DNA of 64,000 nucleotides from an uncultured Parabacteroides sp. (GCF_902493135.1 NZ_CABUOD010000012.1:48213-112212); one strand, 5' to 3'. Shown: positions 54,432 to 63,975, counted from the first letter of the stretch. Made by a program: numbers and translations. The notes: generated by a model from the letters alone, not told the origin.

Positions 54432-55058
54432 CTACTTTTTCAGCTCGAACCCCATCATCATCCCGTCATACTGGCTTGCCAGCTTATTAAGCGTCTGCAA
54501 AGTCGTATTCTTGGAAACGGCGGAGAGTTTCGTCAGGAAATCCAGCAACTTATCCGCATTGAAAAGCAAGGATAACTGGTCGTTCGTAACAACGACATGA
54601 GCCGTCATCGTCGTCAGTTTGGACTTTCCGATCTTGCCGTAATGTAGTTCCATCGTCTTATCGTCCGCATTGAAAGAATAAGTGCCTTTCAAAGTACGGC
54701 CTTTCAAAACGCTTGTGAACGTACTGTCGGTATTAAAAGTATATTTGAATGCTCCTTCGATGATCCCGACTTTCGCACAATATTCTTTCAGCTTCTTTTC
54801 CATCTCCGAAGAGGCTACGCTTGCCGCCACATTTTTCAAAGCATTATCACCTTCCAACTGAATGGCCGGATTCACATATGTCCACGTACCGGCCAGATTT
54901 TCCGCCGTCAGCTTTTTGCCTCCGGTCACGGCGGTTACAGCATCCTTCACGGCAGCAGAATTCAAGATATCTTTAATCGATTGTCCATACGCTGCATCCG
55001 ATATGGACAAAATGCCACAAACGGCAACTCCCAAAATCCAATTTTTTTTCATTTTCAT
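54432..55058 (-). CDS. DUF4923 family secreted protein
   Basis: A 208-residue protein with a signal peptide (KNWILGVAVCGILSISDAAYG). The LAGTWTYVNPAIQLEGDNALKNV pattern and the beta-rich lipocalin-like core fit DUF4923 of Bacteroidales. No enzyme motif. Divergent from the metallopeptidase gene; its minus-strand -7 TATCTTTG lies at 55085-55092. Confidence 0.75.
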   Translation of the reverse strand: MKMKKNWILGVAVCGILSISDAAYGQSIKDILNSAAVKDAVTAVTGGKKLTAENLAGTWTYVNPAIQLEGDNALKNVAASVASSEMEKKLKEYCAKVGIIEGAFKYTFNTDSTFTSVLKGRTLKGTYSFNADDKTMELHYGKIGKSKLTTMTAHVVVTNDQLSLLFNADKLLDFLTKLSAVSKNTTLQTLNKLASQYDGMMMGFELKK

Positions 55059-55084
55059 CTATTCTTACTCATGTTTACAGTAGG

Positions 55085-55113
55085 CAAAGATACGAATATT
55101 ATCCCTACATTTG
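55085..55113. promoter_or_regulatory. Divergent -7 elements (DUF4923 and metallopeptidase genes)
   Basis: Minus-strand TATCTTTG at 55085-55092 and plus-strand TACATTTG at 55106-55113, both fitting TAnnTTTG. Confidence 0.55.
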
Positions 55114-55160
55114 TATCCGGGCAATCATCCCGACACTTGGATATCCTAATATACATTAAT

Positions 55161-57173
55161 ATGACAACTATGGTGAAACTAACTAAACACTTCTGCCTTA
55201 TGCTGGTTTGTACACTCGCTTGTTTCAACGGTCGCGCAGAGATCAGTCCGACTGTCGTCCAATCGACGATCCGGTCACTTGTCGCAAAAGACAGCCGGAA
55301 CAAGGCTGCCATCGAGAAAGGAGTCCGCCAGGCCGCCCGCCTCTGGCAGGAATCCGACGGAAACGCTGAAGAATTCAAAACATTCTGCGAAAAGAACTAC
55401 ATCTCCGATCCTGCCGAAAAAGAACAGGTATTCCTTAAAATCAGCGATTATATGGAAGGCATCAGCGGGCACTTCAACGAGATGTCCCTGCGCCTGATGA
55501 AGAACCTGCACCAACCGACCGGCCCTCTCCACGCGATCGACGAGAAGTTCGGTTCCTACAGTCCGGGCACGCACCTGCAAGACGACTTCTATAAAAACAA
55601 GATCGCTTTCATCGTCATGCTGAATTTTCCCCATTATACCTTGGAAGAAAAAGGCAGGTTAGGAGCAGACCGGAAAGCATGGGCATATGCCCGCCTCGGC
55701 GACCTGTTCACCGAGCGCATCCCGGCAACAGCCTTGCAAGCCGCCGGAAACGCAGAGAGCGATGCCGACATCTACATCTCCGACTACAACATTTATATGG
55801 GACACGTCGAGAACAAAAAAGGGGAATACTTGTTTCCTAAAGACATGATCTTGCTTTCACACTGGAACCTGCGCGACGAGATCAAAGCCAACTACAACAA
55901 AGGGAAAGAGGGCCTCGACAAACAGCGCACGGTCTACGAAGTGATGAAACGGATCATTGCACAGGACATTCCGGTCGAAGTCATCAACTCCGGCAAATAC
56001 GAATGGAACCCATACAAAAACGAGATCAGCCTCGACGGCAAGCAGGTGCCCGGAACACCCGAATCGACCACCCGCTACCAAAAGATGTTGAACAATTTCA
56101 AAGCGATGCAGGAAATAGACACATACACGGGAAATACTTACATCGACCGGAAGTTCTCGGAAGATATGGAAGTCTCGCTGGACGACGTGGAAAAACTTTT
56201 CGACGAATTCCTTTCCGCTCCGGAACTGAAATCCGTCGGCAAGATGATTGCCAAACGCCTCGGCCGCAAGCTGGAAGCCTACGACATCTGGTATGACGGC
56301 TTCAAGGCACGCAGCAACCTGGACGAAAAGAAGCTGGACGAAAAGACACGGGCGCTCTATCCGAATGCGGAAGCGTTGGACGAAGACCTGCCGAACATCC
56401 TTGTCAAAGCCGGCTTCTCCCCGGAACGCGCCAAGTACCTGGCCGACAAGATCACAGTCGATGCCGCCCGCGGTTCGGGCCATGCCTGGGGAGCGGCCAT
56501 GAAGGGACAGCAATCGCACCTGCGCACCCGCATACCGGAAACCGGCATGGATTATAAGGGCTACAACATTGCCATCCATGAGTTCGGACACAATGTGGAG
56601 CAGACCTTGTCCATGTACGATGTGGATTATTATATGCTGAGCGGCGTCCCCAACACGGCTTTTACCGAAGCGCTGGCTTTCGTCTTCCAGAAACGAGACT
56701 TGGAACTGTTGGGAATCGAAGACAACAATCCCGACAAAAAGGCGATGGAAGTCCTGGACAAGATATGGACGATGTACGAAATATGCGGCGTCTCCATGTT
56801 GGATATCTCTGTCTGGAAATGGATGTATGCACATCCCGATGCTACGGCCGGACAGCTGAAAGAGGCAACGATCTACCTGGCCAAAGAGATCTGGAATAAA
56901 TACTATGCTCCCGTTTTCGGCGTGAAAGACGAAACGGTTCTGGCAGTTTACTCACATATGATCAGCTACCCGCTATACTTGTCGGCCTATGCCTTCGGAC
57001 AGATCATCGAGTTCCAGCTTGACCAATACTTGGAAGGAAAAGATTTCGCAACCGAAGTCGAACGCATTTTCCGCCAGGGACGTCTGACACCCAACGAGTG
57101 GATGCTGGAAGCAACCGGCAACCCGCTGACTGTCGAACCGATGCTGGAAGCCGTACGGGAAGTGATCCATTAA
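55161..57173 (+). CDS. Secreted zinc metallopeptidase (HExxH, M3-like)
   Basis: About 670 residues. The signal peptide (HFCLMLVCTLACFNGRAE) directs export. The zinc motif is HEFGHN (about residue 471), and the likely third ligand is Glu in NTAFTEALAFVFQ about 30 residues on. The all-helical layout resembles M3-type oligopeptidases. It should cleave peptides in the periplasm or outside. The start is ATG 55161 (or 55170); upstream in-frame bases hold the -7 element. It lies 13 bases before the MFS gene and may share transcription. Confidence 0.8.
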   Translation: MTTMVKLTKHFCLMLVCTLACFNGRAEISPTVVQSTIRSLVAKDSRNKAAIEKGVRQAARLWQESDGNAEEFKTFCEKNYISDPAEKEQVFLKISDYMEGISGHFNEMSLRLMKNLHQPTGPLHAIDEKFGSYSPGTHLQDDFYKNKIAFIVMLNFPHYTLEEKGRLGADRKAWAYARLGDLFTERIPATALQAAGNAESDADIYISDYNIYMGHVENKKGEYLFPKDMILLSHWNLRDEIKANYNKGKEGLDKQRTVYEVMKRIIAQDIPVEVINSGKYEWNPYKNEISLDGKQVPGTPESTTRYQKMLNNFKAMQEIDTYTGNTYIDRKFSEDMEVSLDDVEKLFDEFLSAPELKSVGKMIAKRLGRKLEAYDIWYDGFKARSNLDEKKLDEKTRALYPNAEALDEDLPNILVKAGFSPERAKYLADKITVDAARGSGHAWGAAMKGQQSHLRTRIPETGMDYKGYNIAIHEFGHNVEQTLSMYDVDYYMLSGVPNTAFTEALAFVFQKRDLELLGIEDNNPDKKAMEVLDKIWTMYEICGVSMLDISVWKWMYAHPDATAGQLKEATIYLAKEIWNKYYAPVFGVKDETVLAVYSHMISYPLYLSAYAFGQIIEFQLDQYLEGKDFATEVERIFRQGRLTPNEWMLEATGNPLTVEPMLEAVREVIH

Positions 57174-57186
57174 AGATACAAAAGAA

Positions 57187-58587
57187 ATGATATCAGCCAA
57201 TCGTGTTACAACTGTAAACGAAACAGACGGACTGCCCCTGCCCAAACGCTACTGGGCGATACTTGCCACCGCATTGGGTGTCGGTATGTCCGTCATAGAC
57301 GGAACTATCGCCAATGTCGCCCTGCCGACGATCGCACGCGATTTAGGGACAGAGCCCTCTGTTACCATCTGGGTAGTGAACGCTTACCAGTTGGCCATCA
57401 CGATCTCGCTCCTCTCCTTCTCCTCCTTAGGAGATATTTATGGCTATAGGCGCATCTACTTGTCGGGGATCGCCGTGTTCAGCGTCACCTCCCTGATCTG
57501 CGCCCTGTCCGGCTCCTTCTGGACCCTGACGGTTGCCCGTATCTTACAAGGTTTCGGGGCAGCGGCCATTACCAGTGTGAACACGGCTCTGCTGCGCATC
57601 ATCTATCCGAAAAAATTCTTGGGAAGAGGAATGGGGATAAACGCCCTTGTCGTGGCAGTCTCGATCGCTGCCGGACCGACCATCGCGTCGGCTATCCTGT
57701 CGCTCGGCTCGTGGCACTGGCTGTTTGCCATCAATGTCCCGTTCGGCATCGCCGCTCTGGTGATCGGCATCTCCCACCTGCCCGGCAACCCGGTGAAAGT
57801 CTATGGCAGACGTTTCGACAAAGTCAGTTGCCTGATGAACGCGTTGACCTTCGGACCGCTGATCTTCTCGTTGGAAGGGATCGCCCATAAGAAAAGCGCC
57901 GCCCTGGTTATCATCGGGATCGTGGCACTGGGCATAATCGGGTATTTCTTTGTCCGCCGGCAGCTACACCAGCGTTTCCCGTTGCTTCCTGTCGACCTGA
58001 TGAGGATACCGATCTTCTCGCTCTCCATCGGGACCTCGATCAGCTCCTTCACGGCCCAGATGTTGGCAATGATCTCCCTTCCCTTCTTCCTCCAAAACAC
58101 ACTTGGGCGAAGCGACGTCGCCACCGGACTGCTGTTGACTCCCTGGCCTCTGGCAACCATGATCATGGCTCCGACAGCCGGTCGCCTGGTCGAAAAGATC
58201 CATCCGGGGATATTAGGCGGAATCGGCATGAGCATATTCGCAACCGGGCTGTTCCTGCTCGCTACCCTGCCGGCCCATCCTGCCGATATGGACATTATCT
58301 GGCGTTTGTTTATCTGCGGGGCAGGCTTCGGCTTGTTTCAGACACCTAACAACAGCACGATCATCTCATCCGCTCCCACCAATCGTAGCGGCGGCGCAAG
58401 CGGTATGCTCGGCACGGCCCGCCTTTTGGGACAGACGTTGGGAGCGACACTGGTCGCCATGCTGTTCAACCTCGTTCCCAACCACAGCACACAGGCTTGC
58501 CTGTACCTGGCGGGGTCGTTTGCCGTCATTGCCGGAATCGTCAGTTGCCTGCGCATCTCCCAACCGGCTCCCCTGAAAAGGAAATAA
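57187..58587 (+). CDS. MFS transporter, EmrB/QacA (DHA2) type
   Basis: A 466-residue protein with about 14 membrane helices. The DHA2 motifs are in SVIDGTIANVALPTIARDL (motif D1) and LGDIYGYRRIYLSG (motif A). Relatives export drugs or organic anions in exchange for protons. It has no outer-membrane channel or membrane-fusion partner nearby. It follows the metallopeptidase gene closely and ends at a bidirectional terminator shared with fbaA. Confidence 0.85.
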   Translation: MISANRVTTVNETDGLPLPKRYWAILATALGVGMSVIDGTIANVALPTIARDLGTEPSVTIWVVNAYQLAITISLLSFSSLGDIYGYRRIYLSGIAVFSVTSLICALSGSFWTLTVARILQGFGAAAITSVNTALLRIIYPKKFLGRGMGINALVVAVSIAAGPTIASAILSLGSWHWLFAINVPFGIAALVIGISHLPGNPVKVYGRRFDKVSCLMNALTFGPLIFSLEGIAHKKSAALVIIGIVALGIIGYFFVRRQLHQRFPLLPVDLMRIPIFSLSIGTSISSFTAQMLAMISLPFFLQNTLGRSDVATGLLLTPWPLATMIMAPTAGRLVEKIHPGILGGIGMSIFATGLFLLATLPAHPADMDIIWRLFICGAGFGLFQTPNNSTIISSAPTNRSGGASGMLGTARLLGQTLGATLVAMLFNLVPNHSTQACLYLAGSFAVIAGIVSCLRISQPAPLKRK

Positions 58588-58620
58588 AAAAGGGACACCC
58601 ATGAGGCATCCCTTTCTTTT
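58586..58620. terminator. Bidirectional terminator between MFS and fbaA genes
   Basis: AAAGGGA (58589-58595) pairs with TCCCTTT (58609-58615), with A-rich sequence before and T-rich sequence after. Confidence 0.75.
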
Positions 58621-58641
58621 ATCTCGTCCCGTAAACAGGGA

Positions 58642-59640
58642 TTAGAGTTTATCGTTAGAACCGAGTACGTTGATAATTTTGTGCTTGTACAGCTTTTCCA
58701 TGTTATCACGAGCCGGACCCAGATATTTACGCGGGTCGAATTCAGCCGGTTTTTCTGCGAAAGTCTTGCGGATAGCAGCAGTCATGGCCAGACGAGAGTC
58801 CGAGTCGATGTTGATTTTGCAAACAGCCGATTTAGCAGCCTTGCGCAATTCTTCTTCAGGAATACCGATAGCAGCCTTCAAAGCGCCACCGTATTTGTTG
58901 ATTGTTTCAACTTCTTCTTCAGGAACAGATGAAGATCCGTGAAGAACGATAGGGAATCCCGGAAGTTTTTCCATTACAGCATCCAATACGTTGAAAGCCA
59001 ATGGAGGAGGAACCATCTTGCCTGTCTTCGGATCGATATGGCACTGTTCCGGAGTAAACTTGTATGCACCGTGAGAAGTACCGATAGAGATAGCCAAAGA
59101 ATCGCAACCTGTACGGTGAGCGAAATCGATCACTTCTTCCGGATCGGTATAAGTGTGGTGGTCAGAAGAAACTTCGTCTTCAACACCTGCCAATACACCT
59201 AATTCACCTTCTACGGTTACATCAAATTGATGAGCATAATCAACAACTTTCTTTGTCAGAGCTACGTTTTCTTCATAAGGAAGATGAGAACCGTCGATCA
59301 TGACAGAAGAGAAGCCAGAGTCGATACAGCTTTTGCAAGTTTCGAACGTATCGCCGTGATCCAGGTGCAAAACGATCTGAGGATTCGGACAGCCTAATTC
59401 CTTAGCATATTCAACAGCTCCCTGAGCCATGTAACGCAACAGAGTAGCATTTGCATATTGGCGAGCACCTTTAGATACCTGCAGGATTACCGGAGACTTT
59501 GTTTCAACAGCAGCCTTGATGATAGCCTGCATCTGTTCCATGTTGTTAAAGTTGAAAGCCGGAATTGCGTATCCGCCTTTGATGGCTTTTGCGAACATTT
59601 CTCTTGTGTTCACCAAACCTAAATCTTTGTAATTTACCAT
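58642..59640 (-). CDS. fbaA: Class II fructose-bisphosphate aldolase
   Basis: About 332 residues of a zinc-dependent aldolase that splits fructose-1,6-bisphosphate in glycolysis. Zinc and catalytic motifs are LHLDHGDTFETCKSCIDSGF and MIDGSHLPYEENV; GTSHGAYKF is the third region. The start is MVNYKDLGLVNTREMF (59640); the open extension to 59733 lacks family sequence. On the minus strand -7 TATCTTTG is at 59681-59688. Confidence 0.95.
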   Translation of the reverse strand: MVNYKDLGLVNTREMFAKAIKGGYAIPAFNFNNMEQMQAIIKAAVETKSPVILQVSKGARQYANATLLRYMAQGAVEYAKELGCPNPQIVLHLDHGDTFETCKSCIDSGFSSVMIDGSHLPYEENVALTKKVVDYAHQFDVTVEGELGVLAGVEDEVSSDHHTYTDPEEVIDFAHRTGCDSLAISIGTSHGAYKFTPEQCHIDPKTGKMVPPPLAFNVLDAVMEKLPGFPIVLHGSSSVPEEEVETINKYGGALKAAIGIPEEELRKAAKSAVCKINIDSDSRLAMTAAIRKTFAEKPAEFDPRKYLGPARDNMEKLYKHKIINVLGSNDKL

Positions 59641-59680
59641 TGTTGTATATGTTATTACGTTAATGATTAGAAATCTCCCA

Positions 59681-59688
59681 CAAAGATA
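59681..59688 (-). promoter_or_regulatory. -7 element of fbaA
   Basis: Minus-strand TATCTTTG, 40 bases before the ATG; a second candidate, TACTTTTG, is at 59733-59740. Confidence 0.5.
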
Positions 59689-59770
59689 ACAACTATCCGG
59701 TAACATTATGCTTTTAAGCATATAAAATAACACAAAAGTAGACCTGATTGAAAAAATAGTTCGAATTTCT

Positions 59771-59801
59771 TTGTTTGTTCAACTCTAATCCATACCTTTG
59801 C
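59771..59801 (+). promoter_or_regulatory. Consensus promoter of rpmE2
   Basis: TTTG (59771-59774), a 19-base gap, then TACCTTTG (59794-59801). This is a full match to the Bacteroidetes -33/-7 consensus, as expected for a ribosomal protein gene. Confidence 0.75.
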
Positions 59802-59866
59802 AACCCAAAATACCGGTTACCAGACTTAAGTACAAGAGTATAAATTAAAAATAAGATAACAAAGCA

Positions 59867-60121
59867 ATGAAAAAAGGAATTCATCCTGACAACTATCGTC
59901 CTGTAGTATTCAAGGACATGTCAAACGAGGACGTATTTATCACTCGTTCTACTATCAATGCAAAAGAAACGATCGAAATTGACGGCGTTACTTATCCGTT
60001 AGTAAAGGTCGAAATCTCAAGCACTTCTCACCCGTTCTACACTGGTAAGGCTAAATTGGTCGATACTGCCGGACGTGTTGATAAGTTCATGAGCCGCTAC
60101 GGTAACCGCAATAAGAAGTAA
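59867..60121 (+). CDS. rpmE2: Ribosomal protein L31, type B
   Basis: An 84-residue L31 without the CxxC zinc motif (type B). It starts MKKGIHPDNYRPVVFKDMSN and has the family ending DTAGRVDKFMSRYGNR. It binds the large subunit near the 5S rRNA. Monocistronic with a strong promoter and two hairpins after it. Confidence 0.95.
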   Translation: MKKGIHPDNYRPVVFKDMSNEDVFITRSTINAKETIEIDGVTYPLVKVEISSTSHPFYTGKAKLVDTAGRVDKFMSRYGNRNKK

Positions 60122-60176
60122 TTGGAAATGGAAAATTGAGAATCGTAATTGCCGGTTCTCAATTACGATTATATCG

Positions 60177-60219
60177 AATAAGAAAGGCTGTCCATATTGG
60201 ATAGCCTTTCTTATTTTAT
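60177..60219 (+). terminator. Terminator after rpmE2
   Basis: AATAAGAAAGGCT (60177-60189) pairs with AGCCTTTCTTATT (60203-60215). A weaker inverted repeat sits just upstream (60135-60170). Confidence 0.85.
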
Positions 60220-60274
60220 ACGGGATTCACCGATAAAGAAAGCAACTTCCGTTTTTTATTTACAAAGATATTCT

Positions 60275-60282
60275 TACTTTTG
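60275..60282 (+). promoter_or_regulatory. -7 element of the NahK-like gene
   Basis: TACTTTTG, followed by a long leader of about 85 bases containing short CAATT/ATCAATT repeats before the ATG at 60371. Confidence 0.5.
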
Positions 60283-60370
60283 TGCGTAACTGAAGATTGA
60301 AATGAAGTCGTGCACCGTGCATCCCTTCATCTTCAATTGTCAATTATCAATCATCAATTAACATAATGCC

Positions 60371-61468
60371 ATGGCAAAAACGAAAGAACAATTACTAAAC
60401 ATCCTGGACCAGTTCCAGCTCACAGAGAAAGTAGTTTCCGCCGAACCATTCGGAAACGGACACATTAACGATACGCTGAAAGTAACAAACGAAAAAGGCG
60501 AAATCAAATACGTGCTGCAACGCATCAACCACTTGATCTTTACCAACGTGGATATGTTGCAGAACAATATCCAGGTCGTTACTTCGCATATCCGTAAAAA
60601 ACTGGAAGAAAAAGGCGAAAACGATATCGACCGCAAAGTCCTGACTTTCCTTCCGACAAAAGATAACAAATTGTACTATTTCGACGGAGACAGCTATTGG
60701 CGCGTATGTTTATTCATTCCGAACAGCAAAAGCTACGAAGAGGTCAGCCCTGAACTGTCTTACGAAGCAGGCAAGGCTTTCGGCGACTTCCAGTCCATGC
60801 TGGCCGACATTCCAGAAGGCACGTTGGGCGAAACGATCCCGAACTTCCACAACATGGAATTCCGTCTGGAGCAATTCCACGATGCAGTAAAGGCCAATGC
60901 CGCCGGCCGTCTGGACGAAGTGAAAGACTTGATCGAGGAAATCGAAAAACGCGCCGAAGACATGTGTATCCAGGAACGCCTCTATCGCGAAGGCAAGCTC
61001 AAAAAACGCACGAACCATTGCGACACGAAGGTTAACAATATGATGTTCGATGCCGAAAGCGACAAGGTGTTATGCGTGATCGACCTCGACACGGTCATGC
61101 CGGGCTTCGTCCTGTCAGATATCGGTGACTTCATCCGCACAGGAGCCAATACCGGTGCGGAAGATGACGAAAACCTGGACAACGTCAATGTCAACATGGA
61201 CATCTTCAAAGCCTATACACGCGGTTACATGGAAAAAGCCAAGTCATTCCTGACCCCGACAGAGATCAAGTTGCTCCCGTACGGCGGCCGCTTGCTGACT
61301 TATATGCAGACAGTCCGTTTCCTGACCGACTACATCAACGGCGACACCTATTACAAGATCCACAGCCCGAAGCACAACCTGATCCGCACAAAGGCTCAGT
61401 TCAAACTGCTCCAAAGCCTCGAAGCACATGCAGACGAGATGGATGCGTTCATGAGCGAATGGCTGTAG
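60371..61468 (+). CDS. APH-fold sugar kinase, NahK-like
   Basis: A 365-residue aminoglycoside-phosphotransferase-fold protein. The catalytic loop is NHCDTKVNNMMFD (about 216-228) and the metal motif IDLDTVMPGF. N-acetylhexosamine 1-kinase NahK of Bifidobacterium and its Bacteroides relatives have this length and pattern and act in mucin-sugar salvage, so that role is the best guess. Antibiotic resistance is unlikely. Ends at a strong terminator (61494-61545). Confidence 0.75.
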   Translation: MAKTKEQLLNILDQFQLTEKVVSAEPFGNGHINDTLKVTNEKGEIKYVLQRINHLIFTNVDMLQNNIQVVTSHIRKKLEEKGENDIDRKVLTFLPTKDNKLYYFDGDSYWRVCLFIPNSKSYEEVSPELSYEAGKAFGDFQSMLADIPEGTLGETIPNFHNMEFRLEQFHDAVKANAAGRLDEVKDLIEEIEKRAEDMCIQERLYREGKLKKRTNHCDTKVNNMMFDAESDKVLCVIDLDTVMPGFVLSDIGDFIRTGANTGAEDDENLDNVNVNMDIFKAYTRGYMEKAKSFLTPTEIKLLPYGGRLLTYMQTVRFLTDYINGDTYYKIHSPKHNLIRTKAQFKLLQSLEAHADEMDAFMSEWL

Positions 61469-61493
61469 GAACAGTTCAATAATTCAATTGGCG

Positions 61494-61545
61494 GTTGGCA
61501 ATCAGGCAGTGAGATGATTACTGCCCGGTTGCCAACTGTTTTTTA
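61494..61545 (+). terminator. Terminator after the NahK-like gene
   Basis: A 17-base imperfect stem (61494-61510 with 61520-61536; two mismatches) with a 9-base loop, followed by a run of six T. Confidence 0.85.
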
Positions 61546-61557
61546 CCGGTTTTTTCG

Positions 61558-61565
61558 TATCTTTG
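61558..61565 (+). promoter_or_regulatory. -7 element of the Crp/Fnr gene
   Basis: TATCTTTG, 29 bases before the ATG at 61595. Confidence 0.55.
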
Positions 61566-61594
61566 TGATTGACAGACAATGCCAAAGTAACATC

Positions 61595-62158
61595 ATGACA
61601 AATATATTAAATAAAATAAACTCTTTGTTTCCTATTTCCGATGATACCATTCAAGTATTGAAAGAGAATGTGACCTACTGCCGCTTTCCTAAAAAGTATC
61701 AGTTGATAAAAGCTGACACCTATTGTAAATCCGCCTTTTTCATCGAGAAAGGAATTACACGTTCCTTCTGGCTGGTAGATGGCGAAGAGGTCACGACATC
61801 GTTTGCCGGCGAAGGGAGTATTGTGTTCAGTATGGATGAACTCTATTACGGAAAGATAAGCGAAGAATTTGTCGAAACACTGGAAGAGGTAGAAGCCTAC
61901 CGGATATCGTTGGCTACTTTGACGCATCTTTTCGAAACAAACATCGAACTGTGTAATTGGGGAAGAATCATCCACCAAAACGAATACAGACGTTTACATC
62001 GCAGCCACAAAGACCATTTGACCTTGTCGGCGCGGGAACGATACGAAGCTTTCAAGGAACAGTTTCCGGACGCATACCGACGAGTGAACTTAGGATATAT
62101 CGCCTCTTATTTGGGAATCAGGCTTTCCACGCTCAGCCGGCTCCGAGCTAACGGATAG
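61595..62158 (+). CDS. Crp/Fnr-family transcription regulator
   Basis: About 187 residues. The cyclic-nucleotide-binding-like beta roll fills residues 15-110 (FFIEKGITRSFWLVDGEEVTTSF), and a short C-terminal winged-helix segment includes VNLGYIASYLGIRLSTLSRLR. Many Bacteroidetes members do not bind cAMP. Start is ATG 61595; the longer frame to 61514 overlaps the terminator. It lies 81 bases before the acyltransferase gene, a possible target. Confidence 0.85.
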   Translation: MTNILNKINSLFPISDDTIQVLKENVTYCRFPKKYQLIKADTYCKSAFFIEKGITRSFWLVDGEEVTTSFAGEGSIVFSMDELYYGKISEEFVETLEEVEAYRISLATLTHLFETNIELCNWGRIIHQNEYRRLHRSHKDHLTLSARERYEAFKEQFPDAYRRVNLGYIASYLGIRLSTLSRLRANG

Positions 62159-62200
62159 ACGAATTTGACATAGGACAATTTTTTTACCCCAAAAAACGAA

Positions 62201-62208
62201 TACTTTTG
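62201..62208 (+). promoter_or_regulatory. -7 element of the acyltransferase gene
   Basis: TACTTTTG, 31 bases before the ATG at 62240. Confidence 0.55.
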
Positions 62209-62239
62209 CCGCATATTACAAATATCTAATTCAATATCA

Positions 62240-63412
62240 ATGTCAGACACAACAATCTCTTCAGCCGCATTTGCGGATACCAAACCCCATTACGAACTTC
62301 TTGACGGATTGCGAGGGGTGGCAGCCTTACTGGTTGTTTTTTATCACATCTTTGAAGGTCTTTCTTTTGCAGCCGGAGGAACTCCTATCACAACGATCAA
62401 TCATGGCTACCTGGCTGTCGATTTTTTCTTCATCCTTTCAGGTTTCGTAATTGGCTACGCCTACGACGACCGCTTGGGAAAAACAATGACGACCGGCAAC
62501 TTTTTCAAGCGCCGCCTGATCCGTCTCCATCCGATGATTATCATGGGAGTAGTATTGGGGACAATAGCCTTTTTCATACAGGGTTGTGTCCAGTGGGACG
62601 GTAAACACGTGACAATCTCGGCAGTGATGTTATCCACACTTTGTGCGATGTTTTTCATTCCCGCCCTGCCCGGTGCAAAATATGAAGTGCGTGGCAATGG
62701 CGAAATGTTTCCGCTCAACGGTCCAAGTTGGTCACTTTTTTTCGAATATATCGGTAACATCCTTTACGCCGTTTTCATTCACCGTCTTTCCACTAAAGCA
62801 CTGACCGTACTCGTCGCCCTTTTAGGGATAGGGCTTGCCGGATTCACGCTTTTCAATGTTTCAGGATACGACATGATCGGTGTGGGCTGGACCCTCGACG
62901 GCGTGAATTTCATCGGCGGTTCCTTGCGCATGCTTTTTCCCTTCTCATTAGGAATGCTATTATCCCGCAACTTCAAACCATTCCAAATGAGGGGAGCTTT
63001 CTGGATTTGTTCGATCGTTCTGTTGATTCTCTTCTGTGTCCCCTATATAAAGGCAGACGCTGTTCCTATCAGTCTCAACGGGCTATTTGAAGCTGCCTGC
63101 ATCATTCTTATTTTCCCGGTTCTTGTCTGGCTTGGAGCCTCCGGCAAAACGACAGACAAACGTTCGACGCAAATATGTAAATTCTTAGGCGACATATCCT
63201 ATCCGCTCTACGCTGTTCATTACCCGATCATGTACCTATTCTATGCTTGGCTGATCGACAACGAACTTTATACTTTAGCCGAAATCTGGCCTATGGCAAT
63301 AGTAGTTTACGCCGGCAGCATCGTCTTGGCTTACCTCTGCCTGAAACTTTATGACGAACCGGTAAGAAAGTGGTTAAGCAAAAAGTTCCTGAAAAAGAAA
63401 CCTGCACTTTAA
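62240..63412 (+). CDS. Acyltransferase 3 family membrane protein (OafA-like)
   Basis: A 390-residue polytopic protein with about ten helices. The family opening is LDGLRGVAALLVVFYHIFEG with the catalytic His, and FFILSGFVIGYAYDDR follows. Such enzymes O-acetylate sugars of capsule, LPS or peptidoglycan. No glycan gene cluster is nearby, so the acceptor is unknown. A terminator lies at 63442-63465. Confidence 0.88.
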   Translation: MSDTTISSAAFADTKPHYELLDGLRGVAALLVVFYHIFEGLSFAAGGTPITTINHGYLAVDFFFILSGFVIGYAYDDRLGKTMTTGNFFKRRLIRLHPMIIMGVVLGTIAFFIQGCVQWDGKHVTISAVMLSTLCAMFFIPALPGAKYEVRGNGEMFPLNGPSWSLFFEYIGNILYAVFIHRLSTKALTVLVALLGIGLAGFTLFNVSGYDMIGVGWTLDGVNFIGGSLRMLFPFSLGMLLSRNFKPFQMRGAFWICSIVLLILFCVPYIKADAVPISLNGLFEAACIILIFPVLVWLGASGKTTDKRSTQICKFLGDISYPLYAVHYPIMYLFYAWLIDNELYTLAEIWPMAIVVYAGSIVLAYLCLKLYDEPVRKWLSKKFLKKKPAL

Positions 63413-63441
63413 AAACACTTTAATATAGATTTATTGTACCC

Positions 63442-63465
63442 AAAAGGTCGGCTCCAAGACCTTTT
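63442..63465 (+). terminator. Terminator after the acyltransferase gene
   Basis: AAAAGGTC (63442-63449) pairs with GACCTTTT (63458-63465), loop of 8, short T-rich tail. Confidence 0.65.
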
Positions 63466-63489
63466 AATATACCATCAAACAAACAACAA

Positions 63490-63789
63490 TTAACGGGTGT
63501 CGATGTGGATTAAGATAGCACAGCGTCGGCACCCGACATTTTTTCGAGTATTTCTGAAACCTTCCCGCAAGTCACCTAACAATACCTTGTCTCTTCCAAT
63601 CGTATAGTAATCACCGAAGTCGTAGGCAATTACATCATTGTTGTACTTATCCTCGCGAAACTAAACTTTCTTCTCGTCAAGCCAGATGCCAAAACGGGTG
63701 TCAGTCTTTTCAAATCGGTCGACATCGAATCGAAATTGTCTATCAGAACATCCGAAAAGAATAGCTCGTAGTAAATCTTGAGGGTGCAT
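63490..63789 (-). pseudogene. Broken 99-codon reading frame with an in-frame amber
   Basis: Reading leftward from ATG 63789 the frame codes MHPQDLLRAILFGCSDRQFR and onward to a TAG at 63661-63663 (codon 43). It then continues open in the same frame to TAA at 63490, ending CRRCAILIHIDTR. The composition and the length of the second half look coding. No family is recognised. A minus-strand -7-like TAACTTTG (63794-63801) sits directly before the ATG. It could be a decayed gene or a fragment of a mobile element. Confidence 0.55.
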
Positions 63790-63930
63790 ACTGCAAAGTT
63801 AAAACTTTACTCATGAACTCCCCACCGCCCACCGGGAAAATCTGCTGACCCCAGAAACCGGTCAAGCCCCCATGATCCCTGACAGCTGTCCATCCCTAAC
63901 AAAAAAACCGACTGTTGCTTACAGAATATG

Positions 63931-63975
63931 AAAAAAGGAGTCAACTCCTTTCGGACTGACTCCTTCTCTTTCTTT
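63931..63975. terminator. Terminator-like hairpin near the right edge
   Basis: AAGGAGTCA (63935-63943) pairs with TGACTCCTT (63957-63965), with an A run before and a T-rich tract after. It probably ends a gene that lies beyond the right edge, on the minus strand. Confidence 0.65.

Noticed and set aside
60371..61468. Aminoglycoside resistance gene
   Set aside because: The APH fold is present, but length and motifs fit NahK-like sugar kinases better than resistance enzymes.
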